From NCBI GenBank assembly GCA_914767715.1, contig OU612073.1:20708001-20772000 (forward strand): a DNA stretch of 64,000 nt. Direction: 5' to 3'. The notes under the pieces were generated by a model that saw only the letters and a program-made list of their open reading frames with translations, had not been told where the DNA came from and did no database searches. Numbering within the stretch: the stretch's first letter is position 1; each line of letters starts with the position of its first letter. Source of the stretch: Membranipora membranacea. Its lineage: Eukaryota; Bryozoa; Gymnolaemata; Cheilostomatida; Membraniporidae. Below are positions 1 to 12,505 of this stretch, in pieces. Position numbers and translations under genes: made by a program.

Positions 1-892
1 ATCATCCTCAAAACTCCATCTATATCTACTCAGATATATATCGAGGTAGTATGGCTGCTTTTTGTAAAGAGCTATCTGGTTGACAAAGTGATCATTTATG
101 GCTGTACTGATCACATGAAGAACGAATATATTCACTCCGATAGCCAGCTGAAACGTAGTAAGCCTACAAACAGAGGACAGTTACATATTGTGTGGGATGT
201 TATGACCACAAAATGTTACAGATGTTGCAATTGTGATGTGATGTGCCTGTGATATATTTATTTAGTATAGTTTGTACATCTCAAATTACAAAGCACCAGG
301 TTTTTGTATGCTGCACTTGTAGGCTATCTAGCAAGATGGCTGGCATCATAATAGTAATAGTAAATCTACATCTAGGCTGAATGACTAGTATGCTATATCA
401 ATGTGAGAAAATTTTTCTTTTTCCTTAAGTGAAATGATTGATTGATTATATTTTCAGTGCTATGTGAACGGTGTTAGGTGTCGTCCTGTGTCAGGTGTTT
501 TTTTGGGAAAACAATAATTCCCCTTTTTCAAACTGAACAACCTAACAACCTGTAACTTGAGAAGTAATAACCATTAGTCTGACTCAAATAAGCACATTTG
601 AGCTGTGTACAATGTTACAGAGTATTTAGAGATTCGGTGATTTTGGTTTGAAAATATCATTTTGAGCAGGATGCTGCTGATGTGATGAGATGAAGTTGAT
701 TAGGTCAAGCGATTCTGCTGCTGCGTTGACTCACCCTCTTACTGTCTTCAGGCGGCTCTCTGTGTAGTTAGCACTCCTAGTTGATGATGGATGGCTTACC
801 CCAGGCTGCTGATGTGGAGTGATAGTAATATACTGTTGTGTTTGTGGTACAGCTACTACCTGAGGCTGCTGTGTCCCTATCGAATTATCCAT
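1..892 (-). CDS. Four-pass membrane protein (MS4A-like), copy A, 5' part
   Basis: This gene is cut by the left window edge. Two exons are visible: exon 1 at 892-735 (52 codons plus 2 nt, donor GTGAGT) and exon 2 at 163-1 (incomplete), after a TTTGTAG acceptor. Exon 1 encodes a Gln/Pro/Thr-rich cytosolic-type head that ends in SRLKTVRG. Exon 2 encodes a hydrophobic first membrane segment followed by the motif TAINDHFVNQIALYKKQPY. Both exons match, in position, phase and sequence, exons 1 and 2 of the complete paralogue at 9020-4548 (ends NIRSVRG; motif TAINDHFFNQIAIYKRTPY). The start is the only ATG of the exon frame. It is an N-terminal fragment of a tetraspanning protein; the MS4A likeness rests on topology in the paralogue, so function is not assigned. 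Confidence 0.75.
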
Positions 893-3257
893 GGTGACAA
901 AACGTTCTGAGCTTCACCCAAACCTGGATGCAAAATGTGCAAACATATTTTTTACTGGAGCAGAGAGACTTCTCACCAACCTCCCTACACCTCTGGAGGC
1001 CTTCAGTTGATTGTTGACTAGACCACACAGTAAAAATAGAGTTTAGGATTCTTCTGCAACACTCCTAACTAAAAAACTGGGTGTGTCATAGTATGAGAAC
1101 AATTGTAGTCTAAATCAAGTGACAGTGGAGCTCCTGACCAAAGTTGGGGCTCAGGCAACCTAAAAACTTTATATAGCCGGAAACATGAGCATATTAGGCT
1201 TGATATTGTAATTGGGTGAGCATGTTCAGTTTGAACGCCCTACAACTTGTTATGTTGCTGACTGAGCTAGATGTCTCACACAAGTTCTCTGTCAAAGGTG
1301 AATGGATTTGTGACCCTATTTACCCATAGAGTCCCCTTGATTCTCTTTTAAACTTACCAAAGTTGAGCTGCGCAATCAGTAGAGAGCTAATGGCCAGCTA
1401 ATAGTTGTTGGCATACACCGCAAATGAAATGAAGGTATTAACAAAAATGCTAAAAAGGTTCTTTACAAGGAAAAAAATGACAAAACTAAATTCAGCCAAC
1501 TGTGACATTGCGTTTAGTGAGTACTTTTTAAACAGTGATTAAACTCGATCCAGCGAACAGCAATGTCAAAAATTACTCTCATTCGGGAGTTGGCCATCAT
1601 CCAACAACCCATACTAACAGTGCCTAAGACTAGCACTGACACTTACTATATTGACCTGTGCTCTCATGTTCTTTATAAATGCACTGACCCAAATCTCAAA
1701 ACACTCCTCATGTCAAAACAGCTCTATACAGGATACACACATACAGTATCGCAGAATAGATTTTATTACAATGGGCGGCTGTAATTCGCTGTTAATCATC
1801 ACTCAAATGTAGATAAACATCGGAAAAAGTGATATGCAGTTCAAAGCCAAAAGCTAGAGAGCAAATTAAAAGTACCTGTTCATGTATACATCAATAACAA
1901 GGTTGGCGGCAACTCACTATGAGATGCTCTATAATTCGTTTAGTTGATTTCTGCAGCATTTTCCTTTCAGGGGTACACTTTGCCAAAATTTAACAAAAAC
2001 ATTATCAATTTAGTAAAATTAAAACTGATACTACCAGTTTCTAAGCGATGTAAGACTTTTTAAATGAATAAAGGGTTTTTGTTCAAGCGAATAATTTTGG
2101 TCATAATACGGTTGGCGTTGCCTATAAATATTCTATATAGTTAATTAATTATGGAGTTTGGTCTTCGTTAAACTTGAAGAAAATTGGCCACATTCATGAC
2201 ACAGTTTTTGTAAAATTGGACTGTACCATTCATTTGGCACTCCGAAAAATCTGCATGAATAATTAGAATCATTCACTATTACCACCATGTTCAAGCAAGG
2301 AGTCTCTAAATCCTTGGTTCAAGTCAATTCGCCTGTGTACATAGTTAGTCTTCTCTGAGAGTCAGTCTCTGAACACAGGCAAATAGGAAAGAAAATTGAC
2401 CTCAGGCATGGTGGTGATAGCATTCTCTACAAAGTGGAAAGTGTCCTCTAACTCCTTGATGCACTCTTGTGATCTGCAATTTCGTAATTTATTGCTTTTG
2501 CCATATTTGCTGCTAACAAGTTGGCTTTACACTGTTTTTTTTCTCTCTGCATAATTTCTTGTCTACACCAATTTGTTACATTTTGTAATAATATCACATC
2601 ACGATCAACATATACGATTTGAGAGAATGAGTAGGTAGTAAATTGTCTGTGGAAGTTTATTTGACAGCTGTATGTTCCACATGACACTACCTTTTATACG
2701 AAAATAAAAATTATAATACATTTTAAAACAACCTAAATACATTGTGATGAGGTAATGCACTTATCATTTCATTGACTCTGGTACCTATAAGCCTGACGGT
2801 TAATGTCTCTGTAATACAGCTGTAGAAAATTGCTGACAACATTTGTGCATGAAAATTCATGTCTTTTCACTGATATGAGTCGCATATACTTGTAAAATAA
2901 AGCCTATGATCATAAAACATTCCTCTTATAATGATGAAGTCTTAGCAGCAATAATTGGGATTTTGAACCATTCCTCTAGTTGAATATTGGAATGCCACAA
3001 AATCAAAGCCAATTAAAACTTGTAATTACTATGAGATGTAATTAAAAGGGAAGCAGATCAGCATTAGCATGAGTTATCATTCTGATGTTAAAGAGAGCAT
3101 AAATCAATTAACAAGCAAATAAAACATTCGATTCGGGAAAAGATATGCATGAGAAATAGAAAACGTTGATTTTAATACAGTCAGAATAATAATAATAAGT
3201 TTAAATTGAAGTCTTCTGCTTTCAGATGAAAGACAGCACATCAACATTGCAAGTTAT
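893..3257. other. Intergenic spacer between the two MS4A-like paralogues
   Basis: AT-rich sequence upstream of copy A. I see no exon-like open frame flanked by convincing splice sites, and no tRNA or rRNA. A weak hairpin is visible around 2310-2400, where GTCAATT and GCCTGTGT recur inverted. The promoter of copy A must lie here, but no clear TATA box is visible. Confidence 0.5.
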
Positions 3258-3780
3258 ATCTATAGACAGTTTTCTGAGCTCTGATTTAGGCCTCAGTTCG
3301 GAGTTGTCCTCTCTCCAGTTTGGTACTTTTAACCCACGCCGCATAGGAAAAACGTGCTGAAAAGAGGGTTACCTTGATAACCGCTTATAATAGGATAAAA
3401 TTTATTTTTGATTCAGAATCTGCAGCATTGAAAACTCTTATGGACATAGTTTGGGAAATCATTTTAGTATCTGGATAGTCAATTATAGCATTTTCTGCCT
3501 GTTTTGCGGACAATTTGGCAGAATTTTTCATGAGTTTCGTCACCAAAGTTAAGATTCATCAACATTCAAGCCTCCAATGATTTGGAAACCCGGTCTCCCA
3601 GGGTTTTCAATGGTGCAGACTCAGAATCAAAAATCATTTTTATCATAACATAAGCAGTTTTCAAGATAACCCTCTTTCAGCAGGTTTTTCCTATGCGGCG
3701 TGGGTTAAAAGTACCAAATTGGAGAGAGGGCAACTCCGAACTGAGGCATAAATAAGAGCTCAGAAAACTGTCTATTATAA
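3258..3780. mobile_element. Fold-back (MITE-like) element with ~170-bp inverted arms
   Basis: Left arm about 3258-3433 and right arm about 3604-3780 are imperfect reverse complements. They share stretches such as ACAGTTTTCTGAGCTC, AACCCACGCCGCATAGGAAA and GATAACC. The centre of about 170 bp is unrelated and has no coding potential. Arm length with no gene inside indicates a non-autonomous fold-back DNA element. The apparent open frames here arise from the arms and are not genes. Confidence 0.8.
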
Positions 3781-4547
3781 GCAAAATTACTGTCAAAGCT
3801 CAAGAATTTAAAAGCATTAACTAAGCCGCTCAGTTGGTGCTTCTTACTGTTGTTGAGTTGTGTTATTCTGTGAGTTTTGTAATATTTCAGCATACTCTGG
3901 TGGTAAGTCCTCCCATTTATTATCTAAAAATAATCAAATATCATCAACTAAAACAAGCAAAACATTATAATGTATACCGATGAGTGTGATTACCTACTAA
4001 GACTAGGCCCTCTCTCAGGTAGGCATCTTCTTTATCATCCTCTTGGTTTTTAAGATAAAAAGCTGGATGGATGAATTCAAAAATATAATTAATTTAAACA
4101 TATTTAACATTATAATATGATATTTATAGATCATGATGCACTAGCTATCTGCGATTCCAGCTTCCGCAACGGCTTACAAAGAGGCAACTAAGTCTTTGGT
4201 ACCATCTTGAATGATCATTCTAAGTCTAAAGGATTTAAAATGCAGGTGTGTTAAGATTTATCCATTGATTGGCTGACCACGATTTGTCTTTATCTAATGT
4301 TGACATTCAAACTTCTGGTCACTTTTAGTGGCATTGCAATACCAGTGACCCAGTCAAAAACTCATAAAACACAGAAAAAAGAATCAAGCTGTGTTTTTGA
4401 AACGAGATCAAAACAACACAATGACATTTATGTGTTTTAACTCTTACATATTACTACAATGATCATTATTGCAATTATTAAATTTCGTTTACTATGCCAT
4501 GACATATTTTGAGATCCAGTTGTAAATTCAAGCTGCTATAGCAAACA
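3781..4547. other. Spacer downstream of copy B
   Basis: AT-rich sequence downstream of the minus-strand stop at 4548; it should hold the 3' UTR of copy B. I see no canonical AATAAA on the minus strand and no further exon. Confidence 0.4.
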
Positions 4548-7500
4548 TCACAAACCTTCAGCGGCAGCTGCACCTCCAGGCTGGGCATTGACAGCAGTAC
4601 CAGGGGTACCTGTAGTTCTGGAAGTAGGCTGTGATACTATGACAGGTGCTCCGGCAGGCTGTGTGACAACAGGTGCTTGTGTACCTGGCCCAGTATACAG
4701 TGGTGTAGGCTGATATGTGTACTGTGGTGGGACATATGTAGGCTGACCGGCGAATCCTGGTGTAGCTTGGGTTTGTGGCTGGGCAACATAGGCAACCATG
4801 TTTGTATCACTCTGAAAGCAGAAAAGGATTGGATTATATGTCATTGAACTCTCAATTCCTACCGTAAAAGGACAAATGGTAAAATACAGTATGTGAGGCT
4901 GCTTAGGAATATTGTCACAAACAATATAAAAACTGGCGAGAGAATGCATAATAACAGCATGTATTTCCAAGGTTAGACAAGCCAACATTGCCTGTGTCTG
5001 ACCTGGAACCACCAGGCTCTGCCTGCAGCGTACAGATACGCCATGTATCTTATCATGGAGTTACTCTAACTCATCGAGCTAACTTACATTACTAGTCATG
5101 TATGTCATTATGTCATGTATGTACATTACTAGTCATGTATGTCATTATGTCATGTATGTACATTACTAGTCATGCCATCTATCTAACTTACATTACTAGT
5201 CATGCCATCTAACTAACTTACATTACTAGTCATGCCATGTATCTAACTTACATTACTAGTCATGCCATGTATCTAACTTACATTACTAGACATTCCATGT
5301 ATGTAACTTACATTACTAGATATGCCATGTATCTAACTTACATTACTAGTCGGGCAGCAGCAACAGCATCCTCGGCAGCAGGCGTTACAGGCAGCGATAC
5401 AGTTATACACTAGTAAGGTCAGAGATATGAGCCATCCAAATATCGCGGCTACTAAGATAATACCATCCATAGCTAGCCATGCTTTGAAGATGTGCTACAA
5501 TCATTATATATATAAATGTAAGAATTTGACTTACTTTGAAGCCAGCAAAAGTTGACACATATCATCTGCGCTGGCTAAATAACCGCTTTTGGAGCTATAA
5601 CCACGAATTTTCATTGCCGAATCAAGCACACATTTGGTCCAGTTGAAAGTTTTTTAAAATGCAAACAAAAAATGCATCACTACACTTTTTGTTTCAAGAC
5701 ACGCAATAAGTCCCATCCAGTCACACATAAAAAAGATCAATCTCTATAATCTTCTATTACACTCTTTTTTTTTAAAGTTGGCAAACTATTAAAAACTTGA
5801 TTTTCTATTCCTGCAAAATTATCCATATTTGGGAGGTGACATAGAGACATGAGTGACGATCACTGCTGTTGGAGGTTTGACGTGAAACAGGACCTGACTG
5901 TAAGCCAGGACCAGATATACACATAGAGGACTCGGAGAAATAATGTATATGCGTCTTCTATGCTCGATGGGTCGTGAATAAAACTCTGCTAGCTTACTTA
6001 CTGCACTACAGTGGAATCTGCTGTCACTGGAGCCCGAGTACAGTGTCTCACCATAAAACATTACTGTTTTACCTGTAGACTGCCGTCCGTAGCTATCACT
6101 ACAAATACAATACAATACAAAATATATCTTAGATAAAAATGTTCTATCATCCATATGGATCTGTATTGTTCACATAATGGAAATTTAGACAGAGCACTAA
6201 GTCCTACATTATTTGTGTTACCAAACAAGTGACTATGTTCATTTTTATATATATATATATCATAGATTTAAAAAACAGTACTGTTTTTTAAATCTATGAT
6301 ATATATATATATAAATAAAGTCAGTCCCAAGAACTGGTTCAGCAACCTATATATATATATACTCTATGAATTGTCTTTTTTATGTGTGGACAAAATGTGT
6401 TTACGAGCAATTATAGATCTATATTATACTACTGTGTTGGATGATGTTGAAAAAAAGGTTGTATCTCAAATTGTGTAGATGTTTTGTAGTAGTAGTCTGA
6501 TTAAGAAAAGAATTTTGGGCGGATGTCCTAAATTTGTGGTTTATGTAGAAAAAGGGATATGTTGGTTTTTAGTCTCCTTTGAAAATTTATTATAAAAAGG
6601 CAACAAGTTCCAGCAATGTAACAACAAACCTTAAGAGCTGAGACATCCGTAAATTTGATATGGTGTGATGGAAGGGTACCATATGGTTCTAGCTGAACCT
6701 TAAACAAAGGGTCAGGCAGATACAAGGGAGACAAGTTACAGATTAGAATGATGGATATTTAGCAGGAAGTACTCACTAGTAATCATATCCATATCCATAT
6801 CCATATCCACCTAAACCCCGCCTCCTGCAGTAGTTGAGTCCACTGATTGAAGCTGCTACAGTGCCAATCAAAGCTGGTAACACCAGAAGCATCAGTACGT
6901 TAAATACCAGATGAGCTACAATCTAAAAACATAGGCAGCATATGTGAGGAGGAAGCAATTTGTAAACACTAAGATATTATAATTAAATGAAGATTTTAGT
7001 TAGAATAGACTACGGTTGTTACAAATAGAGGTTAGAGAGGCACCAGTTTATGTGATAATGCGTTACTTCCTATAACGGTTGCCGTTTGAATCTCGTTGTG
7101 TTTAGCAATGTAATTTATACTGGCTGATCAAACACATCAGTGAATTTGACTACCCTAACCTCAGGGTTATGTGTATGTTCTATTGTCACACTATACAGAA
7201 GTATCGATCAAATACATACCAGTCCTTTCTGCTGCCGTCTAGCTCCAGCTAGTCCTAATGAAGCAGTAATGAGCACCTGACAAATAGATAAACACAAACT
7301 GTCACAATAACATAGTCAATAATCAGCAGCAAAGCCAGGTGAACCAGTGTCTGTTTGCTGGCATTTTAGATATTTGTTTCGAGGATATGTATTTTGGATA
7401 CAGATATGCAGTATTGACAGAGACTATAGAGACTATATCTATAGTCCCTGGTATGGATGTGCATTGTGACCTGGCAAAGAAGAATGGTAAACGAACATTT

Positions 7501-9020
7501 ATCCTTTTTGCAGCATTTCTTGATATCAAATAGGTGCAGTTATTTGAATATATTTAAATCGCAAAGCAGTGATTTAAGAATACATAGTCAAGTATACACA
7601 ATGGACTATGAGACAGCATTATCGATAGGTTGGCCCTCTAAGGTCCAGGACTTCCTACATATCTCACATAATGGTCACTGATAGTTGTTTTCCCCACCAA
7701 AGTAGAAACTTTTTTAAGTGCTCAAACAATGCTTGGGTCAACAAGGGATGAAAATGTGGTCATTAATGAAATGCTACTACCATCAACCGGGGAGCATGTT
7801 GGAGATTCAAAACCTGGATTTTATTATAATCAAGTCATCACATTTTGTGTGTGATGATTGATCTTAGCACTGTAAACAGGGCCTTGTGGGTCATATTGAT
7901 TTTAAGGTTTCAGGATAATAAACTAACTGTAATCACATCCCAAATTTTTTTATTCCTGCACCTCTCCCTCCGCTCCGCTAACTAATGATAAATCAAAACG
8001 TAGGTCTCACCAAAATTCCAATCCAGATACCCGTGGATGCATGGTCTACAAAGTCTTCCTCATAATAACCAAATTGGATATTGTAGGGCGTTCTCTTGTA
8101 AATGGCAATCTGATTGAAGAAATGATCATTGATGGCTGTAGTGATGGCATGGAAAACAAATATCACCAATCCAATAGCCAGCTGCGATGCAGTCAATCTA
8201 CAAATAAATTTTATTAATGTTGGGTGATATTGTTTATGGCATCCTGGTAAACTAAGTCAGTATGATTCATGTGGCGGAATTATGAATATATATGAGCCAA
8301 CTAAGAGTGAGAAAAAAGGTAGGTCAACATAACCTCAAGCAATGACTTATTTATAATCTTTGCCTCAAGTATCAAGTTATTTATGAAACAGACACAGGCC
8401 TCTATAATTATAACATAGGCTTCATTAGAGAATTGGCATTACTTGTGTTGTTCAGGTCACATGATGTTTTATGCATTTTTTATCCAACTTACGTTGTTAT
8501 TATCACAGAGTAAGGATATGTATCCTTACTGTGTGTTATTATGATAGTCTTGTCTATGAGTCAATATCTAAGTTTAGATATTTTTATGCTAGTCCGGTAG
8601 ATCAAAAATAACAGCAATCATATGTTTCTCAGAAAATAAGATCAATACCACCCCATACGTGCATAATTACTAAGTCTAGGGCTAGATTTTCGTCAACATG
8701 TCAAAAATAGCTAGTGACAGTTTTACTAAATCCATTAATGTGTGGTGAGACCGAAGATAGTCCATTTATATAACATTGTTTTGATGGATTGTTATCAATT
8801 ACTTTTTGATAAGACACATTTTGAAAAGGTACCGTTTATACACAATAACTCACCCTCGTACTGATCTGATGTTTTTCTCCGAGTACTTCACCTTGGTAGG
8901 GGGTTGAGTAATCACACCCTGCTGCTGGTTAGGATTGAAGACTACAAACTGTTGTTGTGGATACTGCTGCTGCGGATACGCTCCAGGGTACGGCTGGTAC
9001 TGCTGCTGCTGATTCGCCAT
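4548..9020 (-). CDS. Four-pass membrane protein (MS4A/CD20-like topology), copy B
   Basis: Seven exons join in frame to 356 aa: 9020-8854, 8197-8011, 7276-7220, 6922-6777, 6098-6002, 5494-5342 and 4811-4548. Residues 1-55 are a Gln/Tyr/Pro-rich head. Membrane segments lie at about 60-80 (exon 2), 108-130 (exons 2-3), 138-162 (exon 4) and 226-248 (exon 6). The first loop is long. The second is Gly-Tyr rich (GYGYGYGYDYY, encoded by ATATCC repeats) and contains a cysteine. After TM4 comes a cysteine cluster (NACCRGCCCCC), a likely palmitoylation site, then an 87-residue Pro/Thr/Gln/Ala-rich tail. Two loops between four segments with both ends hydrophilic resemble MS4A proteins, but no MS4A signature is certain; other tetraspan families are possible. 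It is a tandem paralogue of the gene at 1-892. Confidence 0.75.
5087..5340. repeat. 30-bp minisatellite that copies a splice donor
   Basis: From 5161 to 5340 there are six near-identical 30-bp units (CATTACTAGTCATGCCATGT + ATCTAACTTA), preceded by degenerate units from 5087. On the minus strand each good unit reads ACTAGTAAT then GTAAGT, identical or nearly so to the exon 6 end and donor of copy B at 5342/5341. The array therefore lies directly in intron 6 and repeats its own 5' splice site. Confidence 0.9.
6244..6315. repeat. Perfect 72-nt palindrome in intron 4 of copy B
   Basis: Every base from 6244 to 6279 pairs with 6315 to 6280. The core is CAGT/ACTG flanked by A6/T6, TAAATCTATGA-type arms and outer (AT)n. 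There is no loop and no mismatch. It could extrude as a cruciform. Confidence 0.95.
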
Positions 9021-11093
9021 GTTAATGCAAGACAATCACTAAAACATTCCAATATTGTACTTTTCGTTAATGATACTACGGATCGAAAGGAAATCTCTGC
9101 TCAATGGAAAAATGAGATTTAAAATATTTCTACATATTACTTTTCTTTGTGACTATGTCATCTGATAAAGAGTAGACAATGAGATCTTGGCAAATTCAAT
9201 TGGTAGACAAACCGAACTATCTTTCGTTTTCCCAGAGACCCCTTAGGCGTACAAGCATAAAGCATCATCTGAGGACACAGGTAAATGGTAGGCCTACAAG
9301 CCCCACTAGCTCAATACCCTGTACTTTAATATCCACCCTCAAGTTATTAGCACAAGCTCGAGGGCTTTTGGCAGATGATCAGATATTCCTTCAACTGCAA
9401 CAACGATAAAGTGCATGTGACACAGTGACAGGTCTCCTGTGGGTCCTGGCCGTGTACTGGTGATATTTGACAACCCACGCTGTTTCTGATGTTTGTCATT
9501 CCCAGCCCAGGTTTTGCATAACATTGTAGATACTTTACTACCAATACTATACTAGTTTTCAGGTGTCACAAAATATTAAAACAACACTATAAATTCATAA
9601 TAATGCTGAGTCATGACAAAGCATGGGACTTGAAGGGAACCGACAAAACAACAAAAATACGTATCGTATCGATACCTATCGGGAAGTAACGCGCATCAAA
9701 TTGTGGCAATTCACAGTATGGATGTGAAATATTAATAGAATGATTTGAACAAACACTTCAATACGCAAAAAAAGAAGAATGATTATATCACTTTTTGACC
9801 ATCAAATGAATAACTCATTTTCTTTTTATGGGAAATATCAATAGATCGGTACTGCACTCTAATAATGCAATGCTTCTGATTATATTTTCCCTTCCCCATT
9901 TCCATAGAGTAAAATATGACAAGTGATATGACCTCATCTTTCAGACAATTCGGATTTACCAAACTTGTTAAGGCCGTAGAGCTTGAAAAGCCAAAAAATG
10001 AAACCCACAAGAAAATAATACATGTTCCCCTAATTGATGATATTACACTGGGATGCAACCAAGACTCTCCAAGCAGGGTTCACCAGACAAGACAAATCGG
10101 CAACACCATGTTGTTCACAAGAGTCTTGTACATACCTGTACACACTTTCATTGCATTTGACCAAATAGGGGCCCCTTGGCAGCTGCTCAAATACATCAAT
10201 GTCTAGCTGTAGCCTCAAAGACATGCCTCAGTTGATGAAGGCTTTTGATGGTGTGTGTTGTTTCCTCATGATTATATATACAATTCATAATGAGTTCCTA
10301 TTGGCTTATAATTAAGCATAAGTCAGTTATACCATAACCTTAGCGAACTGGTACTAATAGCAAAAACCATAATGGTAACAACACCCAGCATACATAGAGG
10401 GGACCGAATCTCAATCAAAGCCTCAACATAAAGCTGAACATTACAATTCATTCATCGGTTCTGTAAGAACAACTTGACACCTGTTTCATTCCTCATAGCG
10501 TTTGAGAGCATTGAAGATAAGGCCATCTTACAAGCACTTGGCGATGGGCAGTGACCACTGCCACACTAGACTGATTGATGATATGGAGATTATATGAATG
10601 GCTCCAGTAGCTGTGTGATCACCTCAAGCTTGTAAATACTGTTGATCATGTGATAAGACCGACCACCAGATGACCACCCTGAGCTCTGGGCAACTATAAG
10701 CTAAAATATGTCTTGAAGGCCTCAACAGTGGGGAGATCGCGCTGCAGTAGTCTGTTGTAATCTCTCAGAGTGCGATGGAAGAAGCTGTTATTATGGATCT
10801 CGGTCGGCATTGATTCAGTGTTGCAGCTGGAGTTCAGAAGAACACCCCAGCCACTAAAAAAGAGTACCCTCTAGCCAATGAACTATTTGCTCTAGCAATG
10901 AAGTTCTAGCAATGAAGTTCATTGCTCTAGCCCTAGCCTGTCTGGTTCAGCCCCCCCCCCCCCCCGCCGGACAAACAAAACTTGTCATGACAGACAGGCT
11001 ACTCAGAGTCAGATTAGGGAGAGGAAGCAGAAGTCCATTTTCCCTTCCCATACAGTACACACACCCACAGCTTGAAGACTGCCGCCGAGCACA
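9021..11093. other. Spacer without recognised genes
   Basis: Upstream region of copy B. Several 60-96-residue open frames occur, the longest at 9916-10206 on plus, but none resembles a known domain and none has matched splice partners. A 14-base C run lies at about 10951-10964. The region may contain old transposon debris. Confidence 0.4.
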
Positions 11094-11420
11094 GACAGTT
11101 GATTTGATGAGTTGCAGCCTTGTGTGTGTCTGGTTTATGTTTATTGTGGTGAAGATGTGAAGCTGTGCATGAACCAAGTTATCGCAGCTGCGCAGCTTCT
11201 GTACCCGCCAAATGTGTTGCTCAGATGAGTCACTTCTCTCTCATTGGTCAGAATATAATATTCTGACCAATGAGGAGAAGTGACTCATCTGAGCAACGTA
11301 ATTGGCGGGTACAGAAGCTCCACAGCCGCGATAACCTGGTTCATGCAAGCTTCCCATCTTCACCACAACAAACACAGACCACACACACGCAAGGCTGCAA
11401 CTCATCAAATCAACTGTCAG
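11094..11420. mobile_element. Fold-back hairpin element, ~155-bp arms
   Basis: Arms 11094-11248 and 11264-11420 are inverted copies with few indels, sharing GATTTGATGAGTTGCAGCC, CAGATGAGTCACTTCT and CATTGGTCAGAAT. They meet at the 15-nt palindrome AGAATATAATATTCT centred on 11257, so almost the whole element forms one hairpin with no spacer. No open frame is supported; those seen are products of the arms. Confidence 0.85.
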
Positions 11421-12002
11421 TGACCTGCTGTCTGTGGGCCGAGATAGTCATACTCATAGTATCATAGTCATTTTGTAACTGTTATAAATATTTAAAAATG
11501 CTTGTCTTCGTCTTCGTCTTGTTAATCGCCGTCGACGAGGTCTTTATAAGCGATGTGCAGTAGTAGACAACGGCATGGTTATAACAGTATTTTACTTCTG
11601 AAATTATGAAGACGAGTGAATGGCAGTGTTATTCAGACCGACTGGTGTTGACTTGGCTGTATTTTCCCTCCCTCGCAGTGTCAGTGTCCTGACTTACCTC
11701 TGCACCCGGATTGGCCCGTGGTAGAGGTTAGTTGACATACAACTGTGCTGAGTTGAAATACACGTATTTGTGAGGGAGTAAAAAAGGACAGCACAAGATA
11801 CAGTTTTAAGGTCAATATTTAATGGCAGAATCATTGCAACAACCTGTATAAGTAAAGTGGATGGGCAGGAGGACTTGTAATTCCAGCTAATCATAATTAT
11901 ACAATAAAACGGGCTGAGAGAAGTGAGAGCACTTCGGTAGCACTGAGCCCAGGGTCCTGTAAGGACAACCACTCCATAGCAGACAGAACAGGAGCAGAGG
12001 GT
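11421..12002. other. Spacer
   Basis: No gene seen. A short CTTCGT repeat lies around 11503-11520. Confidence 0.4.
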
Positions 12003-12505
12003 TCATGAGAACTTTGAAGAATGGAGTGGGTCATGTCTGAGTGTGAGTGTTTTTGAAAGTACCTGTAAATGAATAGGCAACAAAACAGTGTGCAAGGGCA
12101 TTTTACTAGTTCGTAAGCTTCCTGAATATCCGGTGTTTAAAGGAGAAGCGCTGGACATTGGTTTGAATTGAGTGGTGATAGGCACCTTTTCTGGTGTTGT
12201 AGCAACTTTGGTTTAGACTGAATCTATCTACATCAATGTTAACACAACCTGACATAATTTTATGATACATTTTCATGTCTGTTATCTCACGTCTGCTTTT
12301 TAAAGTATGCCACTCCGCCTCGTCCATAAGTTGAGATATAAAGTCATATTTTCGTTTTTTGAAACACCATCTAAAGGCCTTGCGGTCTACAGCCTCTAAA
12401 AATTTAATCATTTTCTGTTTATGAGGTGACCATACAATGGTGGCATACTCCAAAATAGGACGACATATGCTTTTATATGCTGTAAGTCTAGTACGAGTAA
12501 TGGAG
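12003..12505 (-). pseudogene. Truncated LINE: 3' end of a reverse-transcriptase ORF
   Basis: On the minus strand, from about 12505, the frame reads a LINE-type post-RT region: RPILEYATIVWSPH (compare PILEYTCQVWSPH in the larger element at 47.3-50 kb), then a basic segment ending IFRKLTN at 12106. Two stops follow, and the continuation moves to another frame until about 12003. The element is 5'-truncated and frame-broken. It differs in sequence from the 45.8-50.3 kb element, so it is another family or a much older copy. Confidence 0.8.

Noticed and set aside
5819-6154. Single long minus-strand frame of 111 codons as its own gene or as an alternative C-terminus
   Set aside because: Only 6098-6002 is needed: its ends are good splice sites and the phases connect TM3 to TM4. 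The rest of the frame is intronic, although read-through to a short alternative end at 5819 is possible.
9916-10206. 96-residue plus-strand open frame
   Set aside because: No domain, no splice signals and no repeat relatives; a frame of this length is expected by chance in this much spacer.
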